A stretch of DNA of 64,000 bases. Source: Fervidobacterium sp. (GTDB lineage Bacteria; Thermotogota; Thermotogae; Thermotogales; Fervidobacteriaceae). Below the pieces are notes generated by a model. The model was given only the letters and a program-made list of their open reading frames with translations, was not told where the DNA came from and made no database searches. Below, one piece after another: positions 44,702-53,791 of this stretch (the first letter of the stretch is position 1; each line of letters opens with the position of its first letter). The DNA is taken from assembly GCA_026419195.1 (NCBI GenBank), contig JANZZV010000003.1, forward strand, positions 47,454-111,453, given 5' to 3'. The position numbers were made by a program, and so were the translations under genes.

Positions 44702-45270
44702 TGTTTTGTCATCTCCTTTTGAATTATTACGTTCCTTATATATCTTGCCAGTATGTCTATTTCATAGTTTACGTGTTCCCCCGGTGTTAGATGTTTAAGG
44801 TTTGTTTTTTCCAATGTATGTGGTATTATCTGGACAATAAAGGTGTCAAAGTCAACATCGGCAACTGTTAAGCTTATTCCATTGAGTGTTATAGATCCTT
44901 TTTTTGATATTGCCCAACGCTCTGATGGGATAGAAAATTTCATGTATGTTGTGTTTGCAACACTGTTTTTTGATATGAATTTAATCGTACCATCAACATG
45001 TCCAGTTACAAAATGACCAGAGATACTATCTCCCATTTTGAGCGCCTTTTCTAAATTGAAAAGCTTACACTTTCCAAGATTCGTCTTTGACAATGTTTCG
45101 AGCCCAACATCGAAATACATAAATTCTTTGTCAAACTTAGTAAGTGTAAGGCATACACCATTGACTGCTATGCTTTCACCAACTGACAAATTCTCCCAAC
45201 ATCTTTTGATTTTCAATACCCCACTTACCAACTCTCCAGGTTGTACTTGCTGGATTATCCCGCTAAACAT
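44689..45270 (-). CDS. ribE: Riboflavin synthase alpha chain
   Basis: 193 residues made of two similar lumazine-binding halves: MFSGIIQQ ... ESIAVNGVCLTLTK and GHFVTGHVDGT in the first, GSITLNGISLTVADVD in the second. It disproportionates two lumazines to riboflavin. TGGTGGTG precedes the ATG; overlaps ribD by 16 bases. Confidence 0.95.
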   Translation of the reverse strand: MFSGIIQQVQPGELVSGVLKIKRCWENLSVGESIAVNGVCLTLTKFDKEFMYFDVGLETLSKTNLGKCKLFNLEKALKMGDSISGHFVTGHVDGTIKFISKNSVANTTYMKFSIPSERWAISKKGSITLNGISLTVADVDFDTFIVQIIPHTLEKTNLKHLTPGEHVNYEIDILARYIRNVIIQKEMTKQWEF

Positions 45271-46319
45271 TTTTCCATCACCACCAAGAATTCTTTCTTG
45301 TTCTTTGAAATTCTTAGTTCTCTGATAGAAAAATTGTAGGCATTTTCCAAGTTTTTAGAAATCAATGCAAATATATCTCTGCCTTCACCAAGTATTTTTG
45401 CACCATAAAAACCATAAATCTCGTCTGATAGTGGTAAGAATTGTGAAAAGAGAGTTGAGCCACCTTCGATCAATACCGAGTCAATACCCTCTGTGTACAA
45501 AGCTTTTAAAATTTCAATTGGTTCAGTAACATTTATCGTTTTTATATGTCTTGGAAGGTTCTTAAACAATTTTTCGGTAAAGACTATTACTTTGGTTTGG
45601 TCCTTATATACATTGTAAATGTGCCAATCTTCAAGTGTAATACCTTCTTTATCCAGGATAATTTTGATTGGTGAGGATTTCTTGGATTTGGTAAGTCTGA
45701 TGTTGAGCTGAGGATTGTCTTTAATTACCGTCCCGCTACCAACCATTACTGCCATGTGTTCAACTCTCAGTTTATGCACCATTTTCCTAAGTTCGTCAGT
45801 TATCCATTTTGAATTCCCATATTTATCCGCTATCTTACCATCTAAGGTGCTCGCATATTTCAGAGTGACATAGGGTAGGTTTTTAGTTACATATTTTAAG
45901 AAAAATTTCATTAACTTGTGTGATTCTTTTTCTAAGATTCCAACTTCTACTTCAATACCTGCTTTTTTTAGTTTTGCTATGCCATCTCCACTAATTGGAT
46001 TTGGATCTTTTGATGCAATAACAACACGTTTAATACCAGACTCGATAATCAAGTCAGTACACGGTGGTGTTTTACCATGATGATCACATGGTTCAAGGGT
46101 CACGTATAAAGTAGAATTGGATAAATCTACACCTTTCTGCCTTGCTTTCAAAATAGCATTTCTTTCAGCATGAAAGCCACCATATCTTTCATGATATCCG
46201 GTACTTAAAATTACATCATCTTTCACTATAACAGCGCCAACAGGTGGATTCGGATTCACATACCCTAATCCTTTTTTGGCTAATTTAAGTGCCAATTTCA
46301 TGTAGTAGTCTTCGAGCAT
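45255..46319 (-). CDS. ribD: Bifunctional riboflavin deaminase/reductase RibD
   Basis: 354 residues. The N-terminal deaminase has GGFHAERNAI and VTLEPCDHHGKTPPCTDLI, holding the zinc His and Cys residues; the C-terminal reductase has LKYASTLDGKIAD and SVLIEGGSTLFSQF. First gene of the operon, under the FMN riboswitch at 46431-46549. Confidence 0.96.
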   Translation of the reverse strand: MLEDYYMKLALKLAKKGLGYVNPNPPVGAVIVKDDVILSTGYHERYGGFHAERNAILKARQKGVDLSNSTLYVTLEPCDHHGKTPPCTDLIIESGIKRVVIASKDPNPISGDGIAKLKKAGIEVEVGILEKESHKLMKFFLKYVTKNLPYVTLKYASTLDGKIADKYGNSKWITDELRKMVHKLRVEHMAVMVGSGTVIKDNPQLNIRLTKSKKSSPIKIILDKEGITLEDWHIYNVYKDQTKVIVFTEKLFKNLPRHIKTINVTEPIEILKALYTEGIDSVLIEGGSTLFSQFLPLSDEIYGFYGAKILGEGRDIFALISKNLENAYNFSIRELRISKNKKEFLVVMEKCLAG

Positions 46320-46347
46320 CCTAACACCTCGCTATGGAATAATTATT

Positions 46348-46380
46348 AATAACAAAAGCCCCGAGAAAAGCTCTCGGGGC
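46348..46380 (-). terminator. Riboswitch-controlled terminator of the rib operon
   Basis: Minus-strand stem GCCCCGAG/CTCGGGGC (46358-46380) followed by TTTTGTT, 29 bases before ribD. Its 5' arm (46371-46380) can instead pair with the first strand of the FMN aptamer (46537-46546), giving the antiterminator. Confidence 0.9.
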
Positions 46381-46430
46381 GTGAAGATATGACATTCTTT
46401 CTAGTAAATTTAACGTACATATATACCAGC

Positions 46431-46549
46431 ATACTCTCTCCCATCCGGACTTTTACCGTCGGCTCTGGAATTTCACCAGATCAACCTTCATTTCTGAAGG
46501 CTCGCGGGCTATACCGCCGGTCGGGAATTTCACCCTGCCCCGAGAGTAT
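46431..46549 (-). ncRNA. FMN riboswitch (RFN element)
   Basis: On the minus strand it has the RFN consensus in order: GGGGCAGGGTGAAATTCCC, GACCGGCGGT, AGCCCGCGAGC, CTGGTGAAATTCCAG, GCCGACGGT and AGTCCGGATGGGAGAGA. P1 is formed by TACTCTC with GAGAGTA. With FMN bound, P1 holds CTCTCGGGGC, so the downstream terminator forms and ribDEBAH is off; without FMN that strand is free to pair with the terminator arm. Confidence 0.97.
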
Positions 46550-46568
46550 ACAGTTGTTCTTTTGAATA

Positions 46569-46597
46569 ATATTACAGCTTAAACCCAAGATTGTCAA
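46569..46597 (-). promoter_or_regulatory. Promoter of the rib operon
   Basis: Minus-strand TTGACA (46592-46597) and TAATAT (46569-46574) with a 17-base spacer, about 20 bases before the riboswitch. Confidence 0.75.
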
Positions 46598-46625
46598 TAA
46601 GAAAGACTGTATTTTACAAAATTAA

Positions 46626-47543
46626 TCATTTTGCCCATTTACGTTTGGTTGTAAATGAAATTGTTATCCACTTATCACATTTTACCTCTTTTAAGGCACT
46701 GTAAATCTTCTCCCTGATTTCATCTTCGTCTTTAACAGTTTTTACTAAGGAATTGTCATCAACTACAAAATCTATTTCAACCCAAATGATCCTCCTTCCC
46801 TGTGATGCTCTTAGAAATGATTCTTTTATTTTATACTCTTCTTCAATGTCTTCAACAATACTTTCTAACTTGTCTCTTAATTCATCTTCGGGAGAAACAT
46901 CCAGTATCTCTCTTGAAGATTCTAAGATTATTCTGATGGATTTCGTTATAAAAAGCACCGAAATAATAATCACAACGGTAGGATCAACAAATCGCAGATA
47001 ATTGATAAACAATCCTCTCTTTGAAAGATTGTCCACAATGAAAAATGTTATCAAGACTGATAAGCTTATTAGTGTATCGTAAAGCCAACCATCGGCTTCA
47101 ACATTTAAAAGTCCAGAGTTTTTTCTTTTTGCCAAGGCATTCAAGATAAAAAATGTAAATGCGCACAAAGAAGTAGTAATTAAAGAATAAGTAATAGCAA
47201 CATCGGTTTCGACGCTTCTTCCGCCCTTAAGTAATATGCCTATGTTTTCAATTGTAAATTCTAACGCCAAGAATATTAATACATTGTAGTTGAATATCAT
47301 TGCTAATGGTTCGGCAGCTGCTTTTCCGAATGGATATTTTTTCCAGTCATTTTTTGCCATGAATTTTGCAGTATAAAACGATGTCAACGACAGAACAAGA
47401 CTTACAAGTGAATATAATCCGTCGAACAAAATGACTTGTGATTTAGAAGTCGTTCCAAATACAATTCCAAGTACCGAGGAGAAAACTGTCATCACAACTG
47501 AGAATAGGATTATCTTTTTTTCTTTTTCCAATTGCTTTCTCAT
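46626..47543 (-). CDS. Cation diffusion facilitator family transporter
   Basis: 305 residues with about five to six membrane segments, the family's FDGLYSLVSLVLSLTSFYTAKFM (segment II Asp) and VEADGWLYDTLISLSVL (segment V with Asp), and a C-terminal cytoplasmic metal-binding domain rich in acidic residues. In known CDFs the paired His/Asp bind Zn; here His in those positions is not obvious, so metal specificity (Zn, Mn or Fe) is open. Confidence 0.82.
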   Translation of the reverse strand: MRKQLEKEKKIILFSVVMTVFSSVLGIVFGTTSKSQVILFDGLYSLVSLVLSLTSFYTAKFMAKNDWKKYPFGKAAAEPLAMIFNYNVLIFLALEFTIENIGILLKGGRSVETDVAITYSLITTSLCAFTFFILNALAKRKNSGLLNVEADGWLYDTLISLSVLITFFIVDNLSKRGLFINYLRFVDPTVVIIISVLFITKSIRIILESSREILDVSPEDELRDKLESIVEDIEEEYKIKESFLRASQGRRIIWVEIDFVVDDNSLVKTVKDEDEIREKIYSALKEVKCDKWITISFTTKRKWAK

Positions 47544-47565
47544 ATTATCACCTTTTCTACAAATG

Positions 47566-47985
47566 TCACAAAGCGAGTAGATGCAACGTTACACCAATAG
47601 CTATTATTAAGAGAAGGATTTTGACTAGAACATTTTCAACCAGAAACATTGCAGTTGTTAAAATCACCGCCCACAATGTTACAATCGAAATCAACTTTGT
47701 TTTAACTGGAAGCTTTTTATGAATTAAATAATCTCTGATGTATCTTCCAAGCAATTTGTGATTAACAAGCCAATGAAACAACCTTTGCGATGTTCTTAAG
47801 AAAGCCCATGCAGAGACAAGTAGAAATGGAGTTGTAGGTAAAACTGGGAGAAATATTCCCGCTATTCCTAAGAAAAGGGAAAGAAAACCAACTGAAACCA
47901 GAGCAATCTTTCTTGCTTTACTTAAGATCGTTTTATCCATTTTAGACAACCAGCCTTTGAATATACTCACATTTTTCAGAAACAC
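47566..47985 (-). CDS. DUF454 (YbaN-like) inner membrane protein
   Basis: 139 residues with GIFLPVLPTTPFLLVSAWAFLRTSQRLFHWLVNHKLLGRYIRDY, the DUF454 core, then two hydrophobic C-terminal segments. Function unknown. The exact start is uncertain: GTG at 47985 or the ATG at residue 16 (47940), neither with a strong ribosome binding site. Confidence 0.82.
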   Translation of the reverse strand: MFLKNVSIFKGWLSKMDKTILSKARKIALVSVGFLSLFLGIAGIFLPVLPTTPFLLVSAWAFLRTSQRLFHWLVNHKLLGRYIRDYLIHKKLPVKTKLISIVTLWAVILTTAMFLVENVLVKILLLIIAIGVTLHLLAL

Positions 47986-48107
47986 GCTAAAACTCTATAA
48001 AATTTTATCATACTGTATTATATTCTGTCAAAATTTTGCGTGGTTTGATGTTTTATATAAAATACTATGACTCTAAATTGGAAGCTTAAACGTTCTAAAT
48101 TCTAAGA

Positions 48108-48136
48108 TTGAAAAAAGAATTAACGTAGGCTATAAT
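48108..48136 (+). promoter_or_regulatory. Promoter of the MFS gene
   Basis: TTGAAA (48108-48113) and TATAAT (48131-48136) with an exact 17-base spacer. Confidence 0.75.
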
Positions 48137-48194
48137 TAGCACGGAAAAATTTTATCGTTTTCTGGGTTAAGAAGTGAGCAAGGAGGATGAGAAA

Positions 48195-49415
48195 GTGAGC
48201 AAAAGTTGGAAGAGTATTTCAATGCTTATTTTTAGCTTTGTTTCGTTCATGGTGCTTGGAAGTGTGTACTCATGGAGTGTTGTGAAGACTCCGTTAGAGA
48301 AGGCTTTGAATCTGACATCATTTCAAAGTAACTTACCATTTATGATATTTCTCATGCTTTACGCTATTTTTATGCCATTGGGTGGTGTTTTCCAAAAAAT
48401 TATGGGGATAAGAAGAACATTTTTGTTAGGAGCTCTCCTTGTTAGTTTAGGTTATTTCTTGGCTGGTCAATTCAAAGCATTCTATACGTTAGTATTTTGG
48501 TATGGAATTGTTGTTGGAAGTGGTGTCGGATTGTGTTATAATGTCCCGCTTACTATTATTGCAAGGTATTTTCCAAAGAGTCAAGGTACGTTGTCTGGAT
48601 TTGTGTTAGCTGGCTTTGGAATATCTCCACTGATCAGCGCTCCTTTATACACCACGTTGATAAAGATGGTAGGGGTTTTTAATGCGTTGAAGTTGTATAG
48701 CTTAATAGCTTTTGGAGTATTGTTTACAACTTATCTTATCTACGGGGCTTCATTAGAATCATTCAAAATCGATACAAAAAATGCTCAAAAACAAAAAACT
48801 TCAAAATCTGTCGCAAAAAATAGTGAATTTCAGGCTGTTTATTTATTATTCTTTTTTGCAACTTTAATTGGATTGATGTTCATAGGAATAAGTTCGCAAA
48901 TTGGATTGGAGATAGTTGGACTTTCGATGGAGAGTATCTCTGTTTTCATATCCATATTTGCTGTATTTAATGCTTTTGGTCGGCTGTTAGTTGGTTTTAT
49001 ACTTGACAAAGTAGATGAGATAATCGTAGTTTCCGGCTCATATATTTTACTTTTGATATCGTTATTACTCGGCTTGTTCTTAGATAAACAGCAAGTAGTA
49101 ATTTATTTTTCATCACTATCATTGATATGGTTTAATTTCGGAAGTTGGCTTGCGATCGCACCCTACTTGACAAGAAAGTACTTTGGGGTAGAGCGTTTTG
49201 CACAAAATTACGGTTTAATGTTTACAGCCTACGGTTTAGGAGCAATTTTTGGAAATACGTTATCAGGATTAGTAAAAGACAAGCTCGGAAATTACAAACT
49301 TATATTTTATCCTTCTATCTTTCTGATCATAACTGGTATTGTTATCATATTCACGATATTTAAAGCCAAATTCTCAGATCCTTCTACTGAACTTTCAACA
49401 GTTGATGAAGAATAA
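48195..49415 (+). CDS. MFS transporter, oxalate/formate antiporter-like
   Basis: About 406 residues from the GTG at 48195, with AGGAGG eight bases upstream. Twelve hydrophobic segments; the first (VLGSVYSWSVVKTPLEKAL) and GSGVGLCYNVPLTIIARYFP match the OFA/MFS_1 group that includes OxlT. A hydrophilic loop of about 25 residues (DTKNAQKQKTSKSVAKN) separates the halves. Substrate probably a small organic anion; not provable here. Ends convergent with the GGDEF gene. Confidence 0.8.
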   Translation: MSKSWKSISMLIFSFVSFMVLGSVYSWSVVKTPLEKALNLTSFQSNLPFMIFLMLYAIFMPLGGVFQKIMGIRRTFLLGALLVSLGYFLAGQFKAFYTLVFWYGIVVGSGVGLCYNVPLTIIARYFPKSQGTLSGFVLAGFGISPLISAPLYTTLIKMVGVFNALKLYSLIAFGVLFTTYLIYGASLESFKIDTKNAQKQKTSKSVAKNSEFQAVYLLFFFATLIGLMFIGISSQIGLEIVGLSMESISVFISIFAVFNAFGRLLVGFILDKVDEIIVVSGSYILLLISLLLGLFLDKQQVVIYFSSLSLIWFNFGSWLAIAPYLTRKYFGVERFAQNYGLMFTAYGLGAIFGNTLSGLVKDKLGNYKLIFYPSIFLIITGIVIIFTIFKAKFSDPSTELSTVDEE

Positions 49416-49461
49416 CACAAGTAGACTTTGTGGTCTGCTTTGATTAATATCTTAAGATTCT

Positions 49462-50988
49462 TCAGCTTGCTTCACTGTATACTGAAACACGATTCCGTCC
49501 TAAGTTCTTTGATTGGTAGAGAGCGATATCAGCACGTTTTACCAATTCATCCACTGCCAGATTAACTTCGTTAAAATCAAATTCCGAAATGCCAAAGCTA
49601 GCGGTTATTTTTATTTTTACTCCTTTATAATCAAATTCTGAATTATAGATCATATTTCTTAAGTCTTCAGCTAATAATCTCCCATGCGATGCGTCGGTTT
49701 CTGGAAGCACTATTATATATTCCTCTCCTCCATACCTTCCAATTATATCAGAACTTCTCAATCGCTTCTCCACAAGTTTTACAATGTGTTTGAGTACTTC
49801 ATCGCCAGTTTGATGACCATAAGTATCATTTATTCTCTTAAAGTGATCAATGTCCATTATCACTATAGAAAATTTTCTTTTATAGCGTTTCGCAAGCTCA
49901 AATTGTTTTTGTATAAAATTGAACACCGTTCTTCTATTGAATATTCCTGTGAGATAGTCATGTGAGGCGCTATATTCTAATTGATTGGATAACTCACGTC
50001 TTTTGGTTACGTCTCTTGTTATTAATGCCTTTCCAATTACTTCTCTCTTGTCGGTGATCTCAAATTTGCTTATTTCTATGTATTTTTTCTTTCCAAAAAC
50101 TTCCATTTCTATCTCTTCAGTGTTATTTGACAAGAATTCTTCGATAGGAATAATCTTAGAAAACTCTTCTCCTTTCAAATTTAAATTCAGTTGTTCAAAC
50201 ATTTCTTTGGCTGCCATGTTAAATTCTAATAGTCTGTTGTTCTTATCCAAAATTATAATACCTTCCTTTATCCCTGATAATAGAACATCCTTTAAAATTT
50301 CATCGATGTACAAGAAACCATAACGAAACACCGCAAAACTTAAGAAAACAAAAGATATACTCAAAGCAAATGGCATTATGTCAAGGTTATATGGTGACAA
50401 CTTCACAAAATAAAATATTTCGGAGATCATGGGAAACAAAATGGATAAAATTATCATAACTGAATGTTTTCTTACAACTGGGTTTCTTGCGTTTTTGGCA
50501 AGCTTGAATAAAGAGGCTATCATGAACATTGAAAGAATGTAAACATACAATCCAAACAGAGCATACCATAGCCCAAACTTAAGATCAGCAACGATGAAAT
50601 CACCATAATTTTTCAAAGATACTTGTGTAAACATAAGATTATGATATTCATTCGTCGACGAGAAGAAAACAGTTAGGAAAGCCATCATAAGAACTGGAAT
50701 CTTTACTTTGTTCGGTAGTTCTCTTGCAAAAAACATCCTGTAAATCAATGCTAGTAAAAGTGGGATAACAAATGGGATTCCGAAGAACTTAAGCTTTAAA
50801 AGAAAAATAACTTGCTCCGTATTTTGTGCTCGTAACTCAAATGCGTGAGCTATTACATACGTTGCCAGAGAAAAGCAAAGAAAAGCAAAAGTCAATGAGC
50901 GCTTTTTTTCGCTAATAAATAGAGAATATATTCCCAATATGACAAAAAATATTCCACTAACTAGCAAAAAGTGGAAAGCAATGTTCAC
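49462..50988 (-). CDS. Membrane diguanylate cyclase (7TM-PAS-GGDEF)
   Basis: 508 residues. About seven N-terminal membrane segments (1-225) of the histidine-kinase N-terminal 7TM type, a PAS-like region (~230-335; IILDKNNRLLEFNMAAKEMF), then a GGDEF domain with GRYGGEEYIIVLPETD. The active-site GGEEY is intact and an RSSD sits five residues before it, the position of the inhibitory I-site. So it should make cyclic di-GMP and be product-inhibited. GTG start. Confidence 0.88.
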   Translation of the reverse strand: MNIAFHFLLVSGIFFVILGIYSLFISEKKRSLTFAFLCFSLATYVIAHAFELRAQNTEQVIFLLKLKFFGIPFVIPLLLALIYRMFFARELPNKVKIPVLMMAFLTVFFSSTNEYHNLMFTQVSLKNYGDFIVADLKFGLWYALFGLYVYILSMFMIASLFKLAKNARNPVVRKHSVMIILSILFPMISEIFYFVKLSPYNLDIMPFALSISFVFLSFAVFRYGFLYIDEILKDVLLSGIKEGIIILDKNNRLLEFNMAAKEMFEQLNLNLKGEEFSKIIPIEEFLSNNTEEIEMEVFGKKKYIEISKFEITDKREVIGKALITRDVTKRRELSNQLEYSASHDYLTGIFNRRTVFNFIQKQFELAKRYKRKFSIVIMDIDHFKRINDTYGHQTGDEVLKHIVKLVEKRLRSSDIIGRYGGEEYIIVLPETDASHGRLLAEDLRNMIYNSEFDYKGVKIKITASFGISEFDFNEVNLAVDELVKRADIALYQSKNLGRNRVSVYSEAS

Positions 50989-51087
50989 AAGAATCTCTCC
51001 TTCCTCACCTAAGAAATGTGTAAAATAAACACAAAAATATAAGTCTGTTAATAAATATAAAATATTATATCACAAACATTGTCACTT

Positions 51088-51115
51088 TTGTCTTTGAGAT
51101 CATTTTTGATATAAT
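51088..51115 (+). promoter_or_regulatory. Promoter and leader of the membrane complex operon
   Basis: TTGTCT (51088-51093) and TATAAT (51110-51115) with a 16-base spacer. The leader to the start at 51324 is about 200 bases and holds no gene; its end has the SD AAAGGAGGG framed by AAAATCC and GGATTTT, which could fold so that the SD is in the loop. Nothing else is seen in the gap 50989-51323. Confidence 0.55.
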
Positions 51116-51323
51116 TTAAAGTGATTTTCAAGAAAATTTATTAATGACTCAAAATAAAGGATTTTGAGAATTATCTTCTAATTTAGAGAAAAATTATCTA
51201 TTTTCGCCACTTTGCAAGGGTGATTTTTCTGGTAGAATATTTAATGTGGAGTAAAATAGTCTATTTTTGTTGTATTTCTCTTTCCAAGGTTTTAAACAAA
51301 ATCCTTTAAAGGAGGGATTTTTT

Positions 51324-51803
51324 ATGAGTTTTTCCGTTTTTCTTGTGAGTTTTTTCACTTGGATTTTACTCACATGGTCATTTGATTGGCAAGAGGTTAT
51401 TGTAGGCTTAGTTGTTTCATTTTTCATATCTGTTATCTTCAAGAGGTACTATCGGATAAGGTTTGGAAGGAATTTTTTGGTAGGTTTATTTAAGTTCTTG
51501 TTTGTGTATGTTCCAGTTTTTACTTGGGAGATGGTGAAAGCGAATGTTGACGTAGCTTCAAGATTGTGGTCGAGTAAAGGGAATGTTAGACCTGGATTTG
51601 TTAAAGTGAAAACAGAATTGAAAGGTGATGTTGAAAAGTTACTGCTTGCAAATTCTATTACTTTAACCCCTGGAACGATTACAATGGATATCGTCGGAGA
51701 TGAGTTGTATGTTCACTGGATTGATGTCGCCGGTCTAGATAATGAGTCTAAGAAAGTTTTTTACGGTCGTTTTGAAAAGATACTCAAGGGGGTGTGCAAA
51801 TGA
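51324..51803 (+). CDS. mrpE: Mrp antiporter subunit E-like (MbhA)
   Basis: About 159 residues from the ATG at 51324 (AAAGGAGGG upstream). Two to three N-terminal membrane segments, then FVKVKTELKGDVEKLLLANSITLTPGTITMDIVGDELYVHWI, the MrpE signature. First of 13 tandem genes for an Mrp-linked respiratory complex. Stop overlaps the next start (ATGA). Confidence 0.9.
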   Translation: MSFSVFLVSFFTWILLTWSFDWQEVIVGLVVSFFISVIFKRYYRIRFGRNFLVGLFKFLFVYVPVFTWEMVKANVDVASRLWSSKGNVRPGFVKVKTELKGDVEKLLLANSITLTPGTITMDIVGDELYVHWIDVAGLDNESKKVFYGRFEKILKGVCK

Positions 51804-52093
51804 GTGGTTCGGTTCTAATTGATCTGATCGTATTTGGACTTACAGGATTTGGTATCTTTTTCTCGCTTGTTAGGTTTTTACTCGGACCATCAACGTTTGA
51901 GCGGCTTGTAGCTGTTGATATGATGAATGTAATGTTTATAGGTGTTATTGTTATTATTTCTTACAGTTTTAAGAATAGTATGTACATGGATATAGCTATT
52001 TTATACGGACTTCTTGCTTTCATAGAGACTGTTGTTTTTGCAAGATATCTGGAAAGTAAGGCTGGCAAGAAAAAGTGTGGTGATGAGAAATGA
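51800..52093 (+). CDS. mrpF: Mrp antiporter subunit F-like (MbhB)
   Basis: 97 residues, three membrane segments, LVRFLLGPSTFERLVAVDMMNVMFIG being the MrpF core. GGGGGTG precedes the ATG at 51800, which overlaps the mrpE stop. Confidence 0.88.
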   Translation: MSGSVLIDLIVFGLTGFGIFFSLVRFLLGPSTFERLVAVDMMNVMFIGVIVIISYSFKNSMYMDIAILYGLLAFIETVVFARYLESKAGKKKCGDEK

Positions 52094-52437
52094 TTGGAAT
52101 GATTAGAGAGATGTTTGGTTATTCACTTATCGGACTTGGAGCTTTATTTTATTTCTTCGCTGGACTCGGTTTGTTAAGAATGCCGGATATTTACACTAAA
52201 TTGCAAGCTTCTACAAAGGCAACAACACTTGGTACTTTCTCCGTTGCTCTTGGTATTGGTATACTTGATTTCTCGTTTCTTGGGAAAGCTTTTCTTGTCA
52301 TAATTTTCGTTGCGTTGACTAATCCAGTTGTTGCATCGCTCATGATTAGAGCAGCTTATAAAAATAACGCACCAAAATGTAAGGAAACTGTTGTAGACGA
52401 ACTTTCTGAGCGATATCAAGGTGGTGAGGAAAAATGA
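52090..52437 (+). CDS. mrpG: Mrp antiporter subunit G-like (MbhC)
   Basis: 115 residues with three membrane segments and the MrpG motif GLGLLRMPDIYTKLQASTKATTLGT, then VALTNPVVASLMIRAAYKN. Start and stop overlap neighbours by four bases. Confidence 0.9.
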   Translation: MIGMIREMFGYSLIGLGALFYFFAGLGLLRMPDIYTKLQASTKATTLGTFSVALGIGILDFSFLGKAFLVIIFVALTNPVVASLMIRAAYKNNAPKCKETVVDELSERYQGGEEK

Positions 52438-52721
52438 ATAATGTTTTGGATTTTTTGAAAGATGTTTTTACTAATTTTAATAGGCTTTACTATTTCTTAG
52501 TGGGTGGGTTGATGATCGTGTTTGCAATATTTTCAGTCGAAGCTAAAAAGATAATCGATGCACTTATTGGACTTTCGGCGGTGAGTTTGTTGTCAGTTTT
52601 GATTTTTATCATGTTAAAGGCTCCCGATGTTGCTATAACGGAAGCTGCGGTTGGTTCAGGCCTTGCCACTGCTGTTATGCTTTTTGCACTATGGAAAATA
52701 GAGGCAGGTGAGAAGAAATGA
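52434..52721 (+). CDS. DUF4040 / MbhD-like subunit
   Basis: 95 residues with three membrane segments; VLIFIMLKAPDVAITEAAVGSGLATAVML is the DUF4040 motif found at the C-terminus of MrpA and as the separate MbhD protein of archaeal membrane hydrogenases. Its separate form points to the Mbh/Mbx rather than the plain Mrp family. Confidence 0.88.
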   Translation: MNNVLDFLKDVFTNFNRLYYFLVGGLMIVFAIFSVEAKKIIDALIGLSAVSLLSVLIFIMLKAPDVAITEAAVGSGLATAVMLFALWKIEAGEKK

Positions 52722-53443
52722 GAAGAATCTGGGCAATCTTGATCGTTATAGCTTTTCTGTACTTTTTCTTTAAGGATGTTTTACCAGCTCTCCCTGAATT
52801 TGGTAAGGTGGATTTATTTACAAGGGTATCGTTTGATATAATCAGTAAATCTACAAAAGGCAAATATGAACCAATTGAATTCAAAAAATCATCGAATCGT
52901 GAAGAAGGTAGTGCTAATGTTGTGACTTCAATTGTTGTTAATTACAGATCGTTTGACACGCTTGGTGAGGTTACAGTTCTTTTCACCGCCGCTATTGGTG
53001 TGGGGATCCTTAGTTCTGCTTTAAGAAAAAGAAGGTTTATTGAGTTTGAGGAACATTTTGTTTTGAAGATCACTTCTGGAATTATTCTTCCACTCGTATT
53101 GCTGTTTGGTACTTACATTTTCATACATGGTCATCTTACACCCGGTGGTGGTTTTCCAGGTGGCACTGTGATTGCCCTTGGCATTTTGCTTATGCTGATT
53201 TCAAATAATCAGTTTAGAGTGACTGAAGCTTCAAAACATGTAGAGCAAATTTCAGGTGTTGGGTATGTGATTTTAGGACTGATTGGTATGGCTTTGTCTG
53301 GGATATTCTTGACAAATTTCTTACCAACAGGTGTCATCGGAGATTTGTTTAGTGCTGGTGTCGTTCCAATTGTATACGTATTGATCGGTTTCAAAGTTGG
53401 CGCTGAGTTGTCGAGTATTGTCTTTGAAATGAAGGAGGGATGA
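52718..53443 (+). CDS. mrpB: MrpB-like subunit (MbhE-MbhF fused)
   Basis: 241 residues. The first ~100 resemble MbhE (ends NYRSFDTLGEVTVLFTAAIGVGIL) and the last ~130 the MnhB domain (GTYIFIHGHLTPGGGFPGGTVIALGILL). In archaea these are two proteins, so here they are joined. Six membrane segments. Four-base overlap with the preceding gene. Confidence 0.87.
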   Translation: MRRIWAILIVIAFLYFFFKDVLPALPEFGKVDLFTRVSFDIISKSTKGKYEPIEFKKSSNREEGSANVVTSIVVNYRSFDTLGEVTVLFTAAIGVGILSSALRKRRFIEFEEHFVLKITSGIILPLVLLFGTYIFIHGHLTPGGGFPGGTVIALGILLMLISNNQFRVTEASKHVEQISGVGYVILGLIGMALSGIFLTNFLPTGVIGDLFSAGVVPIVYVLIGFKVGAELSSIVFEMKEG

Positions 53444-53446
53444 GGT

Positions 53447-53791
53447 ATGGTATACTACGTAGCATTTATAATCATAGGAATAGGGCTTTATGGCATCGTT
53501 TCTCAGAAAAACCTTTTCAAGCAACTCATTTCTCTTTCATTGATAGATACAGGTGTCAATATGTTTATTGTTGCCCTTGGTTACGTTGATAACATGGAAG
53601 CACCAATCTATTCACCAATAACTCCAATTGCTAATTTTGTTGACCCACTTCCACAGGCACTTGTGCTTACTGCTATAGTCATAGGTGTAGGAATTCTTGC
53701 ACTCGGCGCTATGTTGTTGATCCATCTAAACGAAGACTACGGTTCTGTAGAATTGGATGAGATTCGTGCGGCAAAGGAAGTGATAGAATGA
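53447..53791 (+). CDS. mrpC: Mrp antiporter subunit C-like (MbhG; NuoK-like)
   Basis: 114 residues, three membrane segments. GLYGIVSQKNLFKQLISLSLIDTGVNMFIVALGYV and PQALVLTAIVIGVGILALGAMLL are typical of MrpC/NuoK. The four-base overlap with the next gene is preserved. Confidence 0.9.
   Translation: MVYYVAFIIIGIGLYGIVSQKNLFKQLISLSLIDTGVNMFIVALGYVDNMEAPIYSPITPIANFVDPLPQALVLTAIVIGVGILALGAMLLIHLNEDYGSVELDEIRAAKEVIE

Noticed and set aside
49416..49461. Terminator hairpin between the MFS and GGDEF genes
   Set aside because: The only stem (AGTAGAC with GTCTGCT) needs a G-U pair and lacks a T-run; too weak to list.
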